DNA of 64,000 nucleotides from Candidatus Binataceae bacterium. Lineage in GTDB: Bacteria > Desulfobacterota > Binatia > Binatales > Binataceae. Below the pieces are notes generated by a model. That model had not been told where the DNA came from and ran no database searches. It saw only the letters and a program-made list of their open reading frames with translations. The DNA is taken from positions 1-64,000 of the forward strand of contig DATJMX010000024.1 in the NCBI GenBank assembly GCA_035508495.1, written 5' to 3'. The translations under genes and the position numbers were made by a program. Positions 15,279-24,396 of the stretch are shown one piece after another (position 1 is the first letter of the stretch; the number at the start of each line of letters is the position of its first letter).

Positions 15279-17066
15279 TCAAGGCGCGCCCGATGCCGCG
15301 CCGGCTGCGCGGCTTGCGCGACGATGACGGGCGCGGGCCTGCTCAAGCGCTGCGCGGCTTGAATCGTTCAGTTCATACAGCTCGAGCGACTCCGAGGTTT
15401 CGTCGCTGACCGGAGTTATCGCGAGGTCGGTATATTGCATTCTGTTGGGATCGGATTCGCATCGCCAACGTAAGCGCTCGAGCCAGAGCCCATACCATCC
15501 GGCGCGGCCGTAGGTCTTGATGATCTGCGCCAGGCGCTTGGGATAGAACACGAGCGGATTTTCGATCGCCATCCCGGGCCGCCGCTGACTGCGAATTTTG
15601 CGCCGAAACGCGCCCCCTTGCAGCGGATGCACGCCCTCATGCCGGTAGCATCCGTAGTAGTAGAAGATGTACTTGGACATCCGGCTCGGCCGCATCCTGC
15701 CGACGATACTGCGCTTGAGCAGCGTCTCGACGTGCTCGGCAGTGTAATAGAGATGCCACGCGCGGTCGTAGATCTCTGCCATCTCCTTCGCGCTCATGCT
15801 GGCGTGATCGCTGGTCACGTGCTCGAGGTCGTAGCGATTCATGTCGGGATCGAGCCGCGCGCCCTTGAGATACATTTCCTTGTGATCGTGAGAGCCCGGC
15901 AGCGGCGTCAGGATGAAGAACTCCAGGATATCGATCGGCAGCTCGCGCTTGATGATCTCGATATCGCGCTCGATGCTTCGCGAAGTATCCGACGGAAAGC
16001 CCAGGATATAGCCGGCGAAGGTCATGACCTTGGCCGCGCGCCACGCCTGGAGCATCTTGCGGTACTCAGTTATGCGGTTCTGACCCTTGGAAGCGGCGCG
16101 CAGATTTTCAGGGTTTATGTTTTCCAGCCCGATGAAGATAATCCTGACCCCGGCGGCCGCCGCCTTGGCGATGAAATTCGGAATCTTGTGGCAGAGAGTG
16201 TCCACCTGCATTGCGATGTTGATGCGGATTTTGTCCTGGTGCCGCAGGACGATGAGCCGGTCGAGGATCGCCTCCCAATTCTTGTTGCGGGCGAAGTTGT
16301 CGTCGGTGATGAAGAAGCTGTGGACCCCCTGCGCGGCATGCTGGCGCATCAGCGCTTCGATGTCGTCGGCCGTGCGATAGCGTGATTTGCGTCCCTGCAC
16401 GTTGATGATCGTGCAGAAGCTGCAACTGAACGGGCATCCGCGGCCCGCATCGAAGCTCCCGAGATTGCCGAGATTGCGCTTGATGTGATGCTTGGTCAGA
16501 AAGGGCAGCGTGGCGCCGTTCATCCCGGGCAGCTCGGCCAGATAGTTGTAAATTGGCCTGAGCTCGCGCTTAAAGGCTGCGCGCAGCAACTCATCGACGC
16601 GGCCCTCGGCTTCGCCAACGAATAACGTGACGCCGAGGTCGATTGCCTCCTGAAGGTCAGGCGGCATCTCAGGAAGCATCGCGATGCATCCGCTGACGTG
16701 AAAGCCGCCCGTCGCGACCTGGATTCCGGCGGCGCGAAGTTGCCGCATGATGTCCATCGCCCGCGGAAACTGATTGCTCTGCACTCCGACCAACAGAACG
16801 ATTCCGCGATTGCCGTTACGCTCAAGGTTGCCAATGATGCGTTTGAGCGGCAGTTTCAGGTTCGTTTCATCGCGGACGTTGATCTCGATATCAACCTCGT
16901 CGCCGAGCACGCGCCGCTCGCGGGCATCGAGCATGATCCCGTAAAGCGCGGAAAGCGAGTTCGAAGGCATCGAGCCGCGCCACCACTGCACGACGTATCC
17001 GTCGTCGTCATAGTGAGAGGGCTTGATGAGTTCGACGATAAATTTCTGCCCAGCGGAATTGTTCAC
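15279..17066 (-). CDS. B12-binding-type radical SAM protein
   Basis: 595 residues from a GTG. An N-terminal region (about 1-180) has the layout of a cobalamin-binding Rossmann-like domain. It includes GIVLLVGVQSNQFPRAMDIM and VATGGFHVSG, although no DxHxxG motif is present. The radical SAM cluster is CPFSCSFC (C211, C215, C218), and a SAM-binding barrel follows. A further 170 residues at the C-terminus are helical and Arg-rich. Such enzymes methylate or rearrange unactivated carbons, for example in hopanoid, antibiotic or lipid modification. The neighbouring lipid operon hints at a lipid substrate, but that is inference only. Confidence 0.88.
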   Translation of the reverse strand: MNNSAGQKFIVELIKPSHYDDDGYVVQWWRGSMPSNSLSALYGIMLDARERRVLGDEVDIEINVRDETNLKLPLKRIIGNLERNGNRGIVLLVGVQSNQFPRAMDIMRQLRAAGIQVATGGFHVSGCIAMLPEMPPDLQEAIDLGVTLFVGEAEGRVDELLRAAFKRELRPIYNYLAELPGMNGATLPFLTKHHIKRNLGNLGSFDAGRGCPFSCSFCTIINVQGRKSRYRTADDIEALMRQHAAQGVHSFFITDDNFARNKNWEAILDRLIVLRHQDKIRINIAMQVDTLCHKIPNFIAKAAAAGVRIIFIGLENINPENLRAASKGQNRITEYRKMLQAWRAAKVMTFAGYILGFPSDTSRSIERDIEIIKRELPIDILEFFILTPLPGSHDHKEMYLKGARLDPDMNRYDLEHVTSDHASMSAKEMAEIYDRAWHLYYTAEHVETLLKRSIVGRMRPSRMSKYIFYYYGCYRHEGVHPLQGGAFRRKIRSQRRPGMAIENPLVFYPKRLAQIIKTYGRAGWYGLWLERLRWRCESDPNRMQYTDLAITPVSDETSESLELYELNDSSRAALEQARARHRRASRAAGAASGAP

Positions 17067-17461
17067 ACCCGTGAGCCCCTATCTGACCCGGCGCCCGCTG
17101 AATAGGCCTGCACCCTTGGTCGTGTCCATTTGCCTGGCGCCCATCTCATTCATAATTCGTTCTCAAGTCTTTTCGAATGTTGGCATAAGGGCATTTATCG
17201 CCAATCATGGATTATTAGGCTTTAAGATGTTCTGTCCTCATACTAGGGCCAGAACCAAGCCAATGGCAAACAAATCGCTGATATTGGCGAGGAGCGTGAG
17301 GAATGCGAAATCGCTAACGAAGCGGGCGTAAAAGCCTGCTGACTTCGGAACGAAAATTTCGAAAACCGCTTGAAGAGGCTGGGTTCTTCGGTAGTTTACT
17401 GCGTCGCGATAATCGAGTGTTCCGTTCCTTCAGTATTGGCGGCCGTTCGGAGCCAGTGCCT
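17067..17461. other. intergenic region, no gene seen
   Basis: About 395 bases upstream of the radical SAM gene and below the large lipoprotein gene. It is more AT-rich than the genes around it. I see no tRNA, no repeat and no convincing reading frame. It should contain the radical SAM promoter and the lipoprotein transcript end, but I cannot point to a clear terminator. Confidence 0.35.
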
Positions 17462-19882
17462 CTATGGCTGATAGATCGTTGTCCAGACTCCGCCGTCGGC
17501 CGTATCGGAGACCGGCGTCTGCGTTTGAACCGGGGTGAAGCTGAACGCCGAGCCCGGGCTCGAGGCCGCGCTCCCGTCCAGGATCGTTCCAAGCTGACAA
17601 AAGCCCGTTCCGCTCACGCTGACAGTTCCTACTAGTGTGCCAAACGAATAGACATCGACCTCATCACGCAGATGCTGTAAAGCGGCGTTCGCTCCCGCAA
17701 AAAGTGTCAGGTAGCCGTACGGCCGCAGTTCCGCGCCGCTCCATCCGGACTCGCAGCTCACCTGACTGCATCCCGGTTTGGCGACAGTTCCTTCCGAGGG
17801 AGTGATATTGACGCTCAGGTCGGTTGAAGTCGCGTTGAACAAGGTAATCGCCGTAATACTACAATTCTCGTGTTTAACAATATTGACGTTAAGCGAATCC
17901 CAACCATCGATTGCGTTGAATACCTCAAACGGATTGGCACCATTGCCGAAAATATCAGTCTTCATCACCGTGAGCGACGGATTATCCTGGAAGGTGCCCG
18001 CGTTGTTGTTACTCGTATTACTGCCGAAGGTCGAGTAGTTATAGCTATTGTAGTTATTCGTGTTGAGACCGGTGGGAGCCCCACTATTGGCAAATGAGAT
18101 TTGCAGATTATACGCCAGCGGAGCCAGGGCCTGCATCGCCGTCAAGGAATAGCCCTTCAAGGCTGCGTTGCCGATATTTGTTGTTTCACCTGGTGGCAGG
18201 CCGAGACCGTTGTAGCCGTCGATCTGACTGAGCGGGCCGACGATCGAGAGCCGGCCCCAATCTTCGAGGACCGCAGTCTCACCATTCGCTTCATTCTCAG
18301 TCAGGATGTCGAAGACAGTATTGAGGTCGCCGGCCAGGTTGCCAACAGTGGTGTCGAGACGCTGCGTGAACTGTTGAGCTGTTTCGCCTCCTTGCGCGAG
18401 CGTCGTTGTAACCGCAGTTGCAATCAGGTTGGCGAATGCGCCCGAGCCCGGGATGCTGATGGCGTTGAGGGCGGTGTAGAGAATTCCCTCGATGAAATCG
18501 ATTGGCGTGGCATGAAGGCTCTGCTCTTTTGAGACATTCACGTCCTGCGCCAGATGAGTGGTGGCGTTGATATCCTGGGCTTGAATATAGTCAATGATAC
18601 TAGTGTAGTTTGAGTACATCAGCTGAACATTTGATGCGTTTTGACATTCCTGGTGTATCTGCATGTAAGTTGCAGTCCAATCCGCGTCGGAGATGCTGGT
18701 CGTGACGCCGTCGCATGTGCCATTGCCGGGATTGTGCGGAATCTCCCCGGGAATCGAAGAAGTATTAGACTCGCAAGTCGTGAGGGTGCTCGAGGAGTTG
18801 GTATTGATGTATAAGCATCGGATGCCCGAGTAGGTTGTCCCTTCGTAGTTGCAGGTTTGGGTCGAAACCTGACACGGAGTGGTTCCATTACCACAGAGAA
18901 TCGCGTTGCTGAGATAGGTGTAAGCAGCACATTGCCCGGAATCGGCCGCCGCAGGAAAAGGTGGATTCGAATTCGGTTGATCGATTACCTGTTCAAGATA
19001 GTAGTTGGGATAGGTATACCACTGGTTGTTAGGGGCTGGAGACTGCGCGCCGACAGAAACCGATACCGGCGAAAAGCTGAAGAGTTGCGCGCCGCTGCTG
19101 AGATTGGTTAGCTGCGCTGCATTGCCGGCAGAGGTTCCATAGTTCCACTGCTCGAACGAGCTGATGTCGCCGGTCGGCGAGGTCTGCTCATTCCAGAAGA
19201 TCGACGTTGCCCACCCCGTGATGGACCCAAGTTCCAGGGGCGCCACGGAAGCGCCGTAGCCAACCAGCGAGTTGAACGCCCCGATATTGACCTGGCTCAC
19301 CGCAAAGCTCTCGGCGCTGCGCAAATAGAAATTATTCGCGGTCGGCGCCGCAACCGCCTTCCACAGCTGACTGCCGTTGGAGTTCGGATTGAGCGGCGCC
19401 AGGCCAACCGCGGTACCACCGTTAGGATTGGTGGCTCCGTTGGGTGCCGCGCCATTCACCGTGAGTACCAGCGGTGTCGAGGAGGGCGTCGGAGCGCCAG
19501 GCCCGGTCGGCAGCGGAGAGCCGTCAGATTGCAGGCCGTTGACTATGTAGAAATATTGGTCGAAGAGCGGGGTGGTCTGAGCCGCCGGAGCGAGCCCGGT
19601 CGCAAAATCCATTTCGGGATTGACCGGCGTCTTCCACACCGTATTGGGAGACAAGGGCGGCGCGGCCTGCGTGAACGCCGATCCCGGTCTGAGATTGGAG
19701 GGCGGACCCGAAGGTGCGGGCGCGCCGGATGATCCGCCGCAGCCAGCCGCCGCCAGCATTGGCAGGTACACGAGTGCGGCCAAAAGCGCGACGCGGTAAC
19801 CGCGCGAGCGCGGCTCTCGGGCGACGCCCGAACGGGTAGGAATGCGGCGAGTGGCGAGCCGATCCGAACGTTTCAGTGCCAT
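17462..19882 (-). CDS. large lipoprotein of unknown function
   Basis: 806 residues. An N-terminal basic stretch and hydrophobic helix end in a lipobox (LAAAGCGG, Cys about 48), so the protein is lipid-anchored. A Ser/Gly/Pro linker follows. The long mature part is rich in Asn, Thr, Ser and Gly with a central Cys-rich segment (about eight Cys, near CGNGTTPCQVSTQTC), and lacks any enzyme motif that I recognise. The composition suggests a surface-exposed, beta-rich protein. The start has an AAGGATGG ribosome site. Codon and base usage in the middle is more AT-rich than in the neighbours, which may reflect composition or recent acquisition. Confidence 0.7.
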   Translation of the reverse strand: MALKRSDRLATRRIPTRSGVAREPRSRGYRVALLAALVYLPMLAAAGCGGSSGAPAPSGPPSNLRPGSAFTQAAPPLSPNTVWKTPVNPEMDFATGLAPAAQTTPLFDQYFYIVNGLQSDGSPLPTGPGAPTPSSTPLVLTVNGAAPNGATNPNGGTAVGLAPLNPNSNGSQLWKAVAAPTANNFYLRSAESFAVSQVNIGAFNSLVGYGASVAPLELGSITGWATSIFWNEQTSPTGDISSFEQWNYGTSAGNAAQLTNLSSGAQLFSFSPVSVSVGAQSPAPNNQWYTYPNYYLEQVIDQPNSNPPFPAAADSGQCAAYTYLSNAILCGNGTTPCQVSTQTCNYEGTTYSGIRCLYINTNSSSTLTTCESNTSSIPGEIPHNPGNGTCDGVTTSISDADWTATYMQIHQECQNASNVQLMYSNYTSIIDYIQAQDINATTHLAQDVNVSKEQSLHATPIDFIEGILYTALNAISIPGSGAFANLIATAVTTTLAQGGETAQQFTQRLDTTVGNLAGDLNTVFDILTENEANGETAVLEDWGRLSIVGPLSQIDGYNGLGLPPGETTNIGNAALKGYSLTAMQALAPLAYNLQISFANSGAPTGLNTNNYNSYNYSTFGSNTSNNNAGTFQDNPSLTVMKTDIFGNGANPFEVFNAIDGWDSLNVNIVKHENCSITAITLFNATSTDLSVNITPSEGTVAKPGCSQVSCESGWSGAELRPYGYLTLFAGANAALQHLRDEVDVYSFGTLVGTVSVSGTGFCQLGTILDGSAASSPGSAFSFTPVQTQTPVSDTADGGVWTTIYQP

Positions 19883-20277
19883 CTCACGAAGCCATCCTTG
19901 GGTTCTTTGCGATCGTTACCAGGTCGATCCTCAGTCACTCGGCTACGAAGACTCGGGTAAATCTAGTCCAGTTAGAACAATTGCGTCAAGCAGTAGGATG
20001 CATTACAAATGTAATCAATACATAAGCAGTGCAATCTAATGTCCGCATGAAGAAGCGCATCGACCGGCGAACGTCGACGGGCAGGTGGATCATCGATCGG
20101 CTTGCGCGGCGGTCTGAATTCGTGGCGCCGCTTCATCGCAGGGCCGTGATCGAGAGGCTCGACCCCGGCGGCCGGCTGCGAGAAATGGCGCCAACGATCT
20201 CGCCCTCATTATGCGGCGTTCGGCGAACTTGCGTTCGGATTTTGACTTCCGAGGTTAAGGAGGAGTACACGAACTAA
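19883..20277. other. divergent intergenic region
   Basis: About 395 bases between the lipoprotein gene (leftward) and the cupin gene (rightward). An 82-codon frame (20029-20277) ends directly before the cupin start but shows no family signature and I do not count it as a gene. The region includes the operator-like palindrome described separately at 20002-20015 and probably the promoters of both genes. Confidence 0.4.
20002..20015. promoter_or_regulatory. operator-like perfect palindrome
   Basis: The six-base arms ATTACA and TGTAAT are perfect reverse complements separated by AA. The element lies in the AT-rich divergent region between the lipoprotein and cupin genes, where a dimeric regulator might bind. 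The regulator is unknown, and short AT-rich palindromes also occur by chance. Confidence 0.3.
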
Positions 20278-20781
20278 ATGGAATCGAGCGAGCAGGTCAG
20301 AACTCCGAACCGATTGATGGCCGGGTTTTCGTCCGACGCCCTCCCGCGTCTTCAGTCAAATCGTCTTGACTGGCAGCAATTGAAGGGTAGTCCGAAGTTC
20401 GATTACCCTATCGACTATTCGGTGGCCGTCACCGACGTCGACCGCGCTGCGGGCGTAATCGAGTTTATTGCGAAATGGGCGCCAAACTCATATTGCCATT
20501 TTCATCGGCATCTGGGCCGAACTATTTCCCGCGTGCTCCAGGGTGAGCATCACATAGTCGACACTAGCGAGTTGCAGATTCTCCACAAGACGCGTAAGCC
20601 CGGCTTTCAGGGGCCAACGCCCGCGGGCGACCTGCATATGGAATATGGTGGGCAGGATGGTACGACCGTGATCTTCCTGTGCGAGGCCATCGACGGAAAC
20701 GTATTCGACATCGTCGCCAAGGACGGTACTGTACTCGCTACGACTACGCTCGATGATTTCGCATCCGGGCGCCTGAGCTGA
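20278..20781 (+). CDS. small cupin-fold protein
   Basis: 167 residues. A cupin metal site is suggested by CHFHRHLG (H74, H76, H78), with GEHH (E90, H91 or H92) in the second part of motif 1, resembling the ChrR/ARD-like small cupins. Such proteins bind a metal and act as oxygenases, isomerases or sensors; the substrate is unknown. An AAGGAGG ribosome site lies about 14 bases upstream of the ATG, a slightly long spacing. It is transcribed towards the SDR gene at 20863 and has no operon partners. Confidence 0.72.
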   Translation: MESSEQVRTPNRLMAGFSSDALPRLQSNRLDWQQLKGSPKFDYPIDYSVAVTDVDRAAGVIEFIAKWAPNSYCHFHRHLGRTISRVLQGEHHIVDTSELQILHKTRKPGFQGPTPAGDLHMEYGGQDGTTVIFLCEAIDGNVFDIVAKDGTVLATTTLDDFASGRLS

Positions 20782-20862
20782 GAAGCATCCGACCCGTGGC
20801 CGCCGCTAATATCAGCCCGCAAAAATGCACGTCGGTTGCTTAGGCGGACTGCCATTTTTCGC

Positions 20863-21729
20863 CTATCGCTCGGGGCTTTTGCTCATAAACGCTTCGAAGG
20901 CTTCTTTGTAGCGAGGATCCCATCGCGATAAGGCCGCGCGATTCTCCACGATATCGCCCGCCGCCCAGAGGATTCTGCGCTCGTCCTGCTCGCGGGTGGT
21001 TTCGTTGTCCTGACACAGTATGTAGAAGTCACCGCGCGTGACGCCGTCGAATAGTCGTTCCGCCACTTGATCGGGAGTCCACGCGGCGGGTGGCTTGGCC
21101 GGCATCCGTCGCGACATCGTGCCAGTGAACGTGAAGCCCGGAATGAGCAGATGCGCGGTAATATGGCAGTTGGGAATATTCCGCAGCGTATGCGCGAGCC
21201 CTTCGGTCAAAACTTTCACCCCAGCCTTGGTGACATTGTAAACCGTATTTCCCGGCGGGGTCGTGATTCCCTGCTTCGAGCCGGTGTTTACTATCGCACC
21301 GGACTTTTTCCGATCCACCATCGCGCGCCCGATGCGCTGGACACCGTTCAGCACGCCGACGAGGTTCACATTGATAAGTTGATGCCAGTTTTCGAGCGGG
21401 CCGAATACGTCGCCACCATCAAAGGCCGCGGCGTTGTTCATCAGGAAAGCGACGTCGCCGAAGCGATCGAAGGCAGCCGCGCAAAGTCTCTCGATATCGG
21501 CGGTCGATGAAACGTCGGTCTTGAGCGCGAGCACATCCGATGCGCCGCCCGGTGCCAGGCTGCCGAGTTCCTGTGCGGCTTTTTCAAGAGAGCCTTCGTC
21601 AAGGTCGGCGATACATACGCGCATACCAAGCGCTGCGAGACGTTTCGCGGTGGCAAGGCCGATACCGCTCGCGCCCCCGGTGATTATTGCGCCGCGCCCG
21701 CGTTCAAAGACGTTGCCGGAATCGGCCAT
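20863..21729 (-). CDS. short-chain dehydrogenase/reductase
   Basis: 288 residues of the classical SDR family. The nucleotide-binding motif is TGGASGIG (17-24), then NNAA, and the catalytic set is S151, Y164 and K168 (YNVTK). An acidic residue after the second strand (IADLDEG) predicts NAD(H). It should oxidise or reduce a hydroxyl or keto group. It is the last gene of the four-gene leftward operon DUF35-thiolase-nitronate monooxygenase-SDR, 14 bases after its neighbour, with a CAGGAG ribosome site. In a bbs-like pathway it would be a hydroxyacyl-CoA dehydrogenase subunit (inference). Confidence 0.9.
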   Translation of the reverse strand: MADSGNVFERGRGAIITGGASGIGLATAKRLAALGMRVCIADLDEGSLEKAAQELGSLAPGGASDVLALKTDVSSTADIERLCAAAFDRFGDVAFLMNNAAAFDGGDVFGPLENWHQLINVNLVGVLNGVQRIGRAMVDRKKSGAIVNTGSKQGITTPPGNTVYNVTKAGVKVLTEGLAHTLRNIPNCHITAHLLIPGFTFTGTMSRRMPAKPPAAWTPDQVAERLFDGVTRGDFYILCQDNETTREQDERRILWAAGDIVENRAALSRWDPRYKEAFEAFMSKSPER

Positions 21730-21743
21730 GATTTGACTCCTGG

Positions 21744-22751
21744 TTAATGTCGCAGCGATCCGAATCTGCCCTGAAGAATCGCGGCGGTGCGATTGCGCGC
21801 CGCATCGTACTCGTGCGCGGTTTGCTCGACCAGCTCTGCCGCGCTCAGGATTTGCGTCACGCCCGACACGGAATGTCCCGCGCTCCAGATGTCCTTGTAT
21901 CGGCGCGGCCCGTTCATCTCGCCTTTGCTGCTGAAGTTGCGCGCGGCTTCTTCGACTGACACTCGCGGCGGCAGCGTGCGGGGATCCAGCCCTGCCCTGA
22001 TCATCGAAGGCGTCAGCATGTTGGTATCAAGTCCAGTGAATGCCTGCGTGAGCATCACGTCATCCATCGTCGAATCAACCAGCATCCGCTTGTACGCGTC
22101 GGTCGCCATGCTCTCGGTGGTCGCGATGAACTTGGTGCCCATGTATGCGAGATCGCATCCGAGGACCTCCGCTGCCCACAGCGCCGCGCCGTCGGAGATT
22201 CCGCCGGCCAGCAGGATCGGTCCGTCGAACATCCGCCGCGTCGCGCGCACGAATGCCAGCGGGTTGAGCCAGCCGGTTTGTCCGCCAGCGCCCGCAGTGA
22301 GCAGAATCAGTCCATCGACGCCGGCCGCGATCGCGCGTTCTGCGTGATGAACCGTCGCGACGTCGGCAAACACGATACAGCCCACGTCGTGCAGCGGCGC
22401 AATCGCCTCGACCGGCGAGCCGACGCTGGTGATCACTAACTCGACGCGATGCTTCACCAGCGCCTCGAGCTCGGCGCGCATCTCGGCGCGCTTGATAATC
22501 AGGTTGGGGCAGAAGGGCGCCGGCGGCCGCCCGGATTTATCGGCGGCGTTGGCGAGCGCGGCTTCGATCTGAGTTAACCAGTTGTTGACGTTGTCAATCG
22601 AGCGTGCGTTTGCAAGTGGAAAGGATCCGATCACTCCAGCCTTGCACGCTGCGATAGCGAGGTCCGGACCTGACACCGAAAGCATCGGCGCGGCGATCAG
22701 CGGCAGCCTGAGGCGGCTCGCGATTTTCTCTGGAATACGACCTGGCATCAT
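21744..22751 (-). CDS. nitronate monooxygenase family protein
   Basis: 335 residues of the nitronate monooxygenase / 2-nitropropane dioxygenase family, FMN-binding TIM barrels. Supporting segments are the N-terminal PLIAAPMLSVSGPDLAIAA, the phosphate-binding LLTAGAGGQTGW, and GGISDGAALWAAEVLGCD towards the C-terminus. Members oxidise nitronates or act as enoyl-reductase-like or FMN-dependent enzymes in acyl-CoA pathways. Its place three bases after the thiolase and before the SDR suggests the latter role, but this is not shown. The ATGATG start has an AAGGA ribosome site. Confidence 0.87.
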   Translation of the reverse strand: MMPGRIPEKIASRLRLPLIAAPMLSVSGPDLAIAACKAGVIGSFPLANARSIDNVNNWLTQIEAALANAADKSGRPPAPFCPNLIIKRAEMRAELEALVKHRVELVITSVGSPVEAIAPLHDVGCIVFADVATVHHAERAIAAGVDGLILLTAGAGGQTGWLNPLAFVRATRRMFDGPILLAGGISDGAALWAAEVLGCDLAYMGTKFIATTESMATDAYKRMLVDSTMDDVMLTQAFTGLDTNMLTPSMIRAGLDPRTLPPRVSVEEAARNFSSKGEMNGPRRYKDIWSAGHSVSGVTQILSAAELVEQTAHEYDAARNRTAAILQGRFGSLRH

Positions 22752-22754
22752 GTT

Positions 22755-23906
22755 TCAGGAATCCTTCTGCAAGACGTGAACGACGCACACCGCGCCGACT
22801 CCAACCATGTGGGCGAGACCGGTGCGAGCGTTCGGCTGCTGCCGCACTCCCGCCTCGCCGCGCAACTGGCGCGCGATCTCGGCGACCTGCCCGGTGCCAG
22901 TCGGCCCAATCGGATGGCCCATCGCGAGCAGCCCGCCCGAGGCGCTGATCGCGCATTTGCCGCCGATATCTACGGCGCCGCTCGTGATCATGCGCGCGCC
23001 CTCGCCCTCGCCGCAGAGCCCCATCGCTTCGACGTAGAGCAGCTCCTCGATCGTAAACGCGTCGTGCAACTCGACGACATCGAGTTCCTGCGGCGAGATT
23101 TGCGCCTCGTCGTAGGCTTGCGCGACGGTCTCGCGCGTCAACTCGGCGTCGAAGTTCTTGGCGCCGCGATATACGCGCTCGCTGCGCGACACCGATGCAG
23201 TCACCCGGATCGCGCGCGAGCGATCGATACCGAGCTTATCGATCGCATCGTCTGAAACGACGATCACCGCCGCCGCGCCTTCGCCCACCGGGCAGCACTG
23301 CAGGCGCGTGAGCGATCCGGAAATCGGCGGGCCGGCCAGAACCTCGTCGAGCGTGACGGCCTTCTGCCGCTGCGCGTATGGATTGTTGGCGCCGTTGCGA
23401 TTGTTCTTAACGGCGACCATCGCGACTTCCTCTGCGGTGGCGCCGTAGCGATTCATGTATTCGTTGGCGAGCAGCGCGAAATGCGTGAAGGGAACGACGC
23501 GGCGGCCAACCAGGTCGTGAATATTGGTCTTGCCCGGCGCGCCCGCGATCGGCCCCGGCTTGTCGACGCCTACCGCGAGCGAGACATCAGTCAGTCCGCT
23601 CGCCACATCGAGGCAGGCCTGGCGCACCGCGGTCGATCCCGAGGCCGACGCGTTCTCGACCTGCGCTATCGCGATTCCGGTCGCGCCCAGATGACGCAGC
23701 ATCGGACGGCTCGCCGCCATCCCGATAAACGCGGTGCCAGTGTACCCCGACTCGACGTTGCGCCATTCGATCTTCGCGTCGGCAATTGCCTCGCGAATCG
23801 CCGTGAGTCCAAGCGTGACGTAGGGCGTGTCGCTCATGCGCTGATAGCGATGGAGACCGATTCCGGCGACGTACACCGGGCGCATCTGGCGTAGCGTTTT
23901 CTTCAT
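22755..23906 (-). CDS. thiolase-fold protein with Ser replacing the nucleophilic Cys
   Basis: 383 residues of the SCP-x/lipid-transfer-type thiolase family. The later motifs are present: HDAF (H281), GHPIGPTG (H331) and a late Cys374 (GAVC). At the first motif, where thiolases have the acyl-accepting Cys (usually NACASGS), this protein has NASASGS with Ser87, encoded by TCG. The closest known situation is the Ltp2-type retro-aldolases of sterol side-chain breakdown, which are thiolase-like, lack the Cys and require a DUF35 partner. The DUF35 gene directly upstream overlaps by four bases (ATGA). A thiolase like BbsB cannot be excluded. Substrate unknown. Confidence 0.88.
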   Translation of the reverse strand: MKKTLRQMRPVYVAGIGLHRYQRMSDTPYVTLGLTAIREAIADAKIEWRNVESGYTGTAFIGMAASRPMLRHLGATGIAIAQVENASASGSTAVRQACLDVASGLTDVSLAVGVDKPGPIAGAPGKTNIHDLVGRRVVPFTHFALLANEYMNRYGATAEEVAMVAVKNNRNGANNPYAQRQKAVTLDEVLAGPPISGSLTRLQCCPVGEGAAAVIVVSDDAIDKLGIDRSRAIRVTASVSRSERVYRGAKNFDAELTRETVAQAYDEAQISPQELDVVELHDAFTIEELLYVEAMGLCGEGEGARMITSGAVDIGGKCAISASGGLLAMGHPIGPTGTGQVAEIARQLRGEAGVRQQPNARTGLAHMVGVGAVCVVHVLQKDS

Positions 23907-24313
23907 CGCGCGGTCTCCTCTCTGCGAAAGCGCAGTTCACGCGCACGCGCGCCTTCTGAATTCGTTTCGACGATCACCGCGCGCATCCGCTCGCCGATCT
24001 TGAGGCCTTCGTCGGTGCGCTGCGTCAGTATTGCGCGGACCGCGGGGCCGTCGTCGAGCACGATGACGCCAACTGTGAACGGCGCTTCCATATCTTTTCC
24101 CTGATGCAGATGCACGGTGGCAAACGACGCGAGCGCTCCCGCGCCGCGCAGCGCTTTCGGCTCGAGCTGATCGCCTGGCGCCCCGCAGTATTCGCATCCA
24201 TAGGACTGCGGCGGAAAGAAGACATAGCCACAGGCGCGGCAGCGGCGGCCGTTCAGCTCAGGCTCGGCCGCAGCGGAAAAGAGTTCAGTCGGTGGCGACG
24301 CGTTCTCAGACAT
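23903..24313 (-). CDS. DUF35 OB-fold protein with zinc ribbon
   Basis: 136 residues. An N-terminal rubredoxin-like zinc ribbon (CRACG and CEYCG) is followed by an OB-fold of the DUF35 type. These proteins are obligate partners of thiolase-like enzymes and help position acyl-CoA or are needed for activity, as in ChsH2-Ltp2, BbsA-BbsB and archaeal HMG-CoA synthase/thiolase. It is the first gene of the leftward operon and its stop overlaps the thiolase start by four bases, so production is coupled. A GGGAGA site precedes the ATG. Confidence 0.88.
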   Translation of the reverse strand: MSENASPPTELFSAAAEPELNGRRCRACGYVFFPPQSYGCEYCGAPGDQLEPKALRGAGALASFATVHLHQGKDMEAPFTVGVIVLDDGPAVRAILTQRTDEGLKIGERMRAVIVETNSEGARARELRFRREETAR

Positions 24314-24356
24314 CGGCGGTTCTCCCGTTTAAGTTCGCCCAACCATACAAACTTTC

Positions 24357-24371
24357 TTGTCAGCCAGTCAA
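24357..24371. promoter_or_regulatory. candidate TetR operator, imperfect palindrome
   Basis: The stretch TTGTCAGCCAGTCAA in the 83-base gap between the DUF35 and TetR genes is an imperfect inverted repeat (TTG-x-C ends matched by G-x-CAA). Its position between the divergent starts is where a TetR-family repressor would control both transcripts. The match is weak and no binding specificity is known. Confidence 0.3.
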
Positions 24372-24396
24372 TAAATATGCTAGCTCTGCTTTTCGT

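Noticed and set aside
20029..20277. 82-codon frame ending directly before the cupin gene
   Set aside because: No motif, Arg-rich composition and a weak start; the AAGGAGG near its end is better read as the cupin ribosome site.
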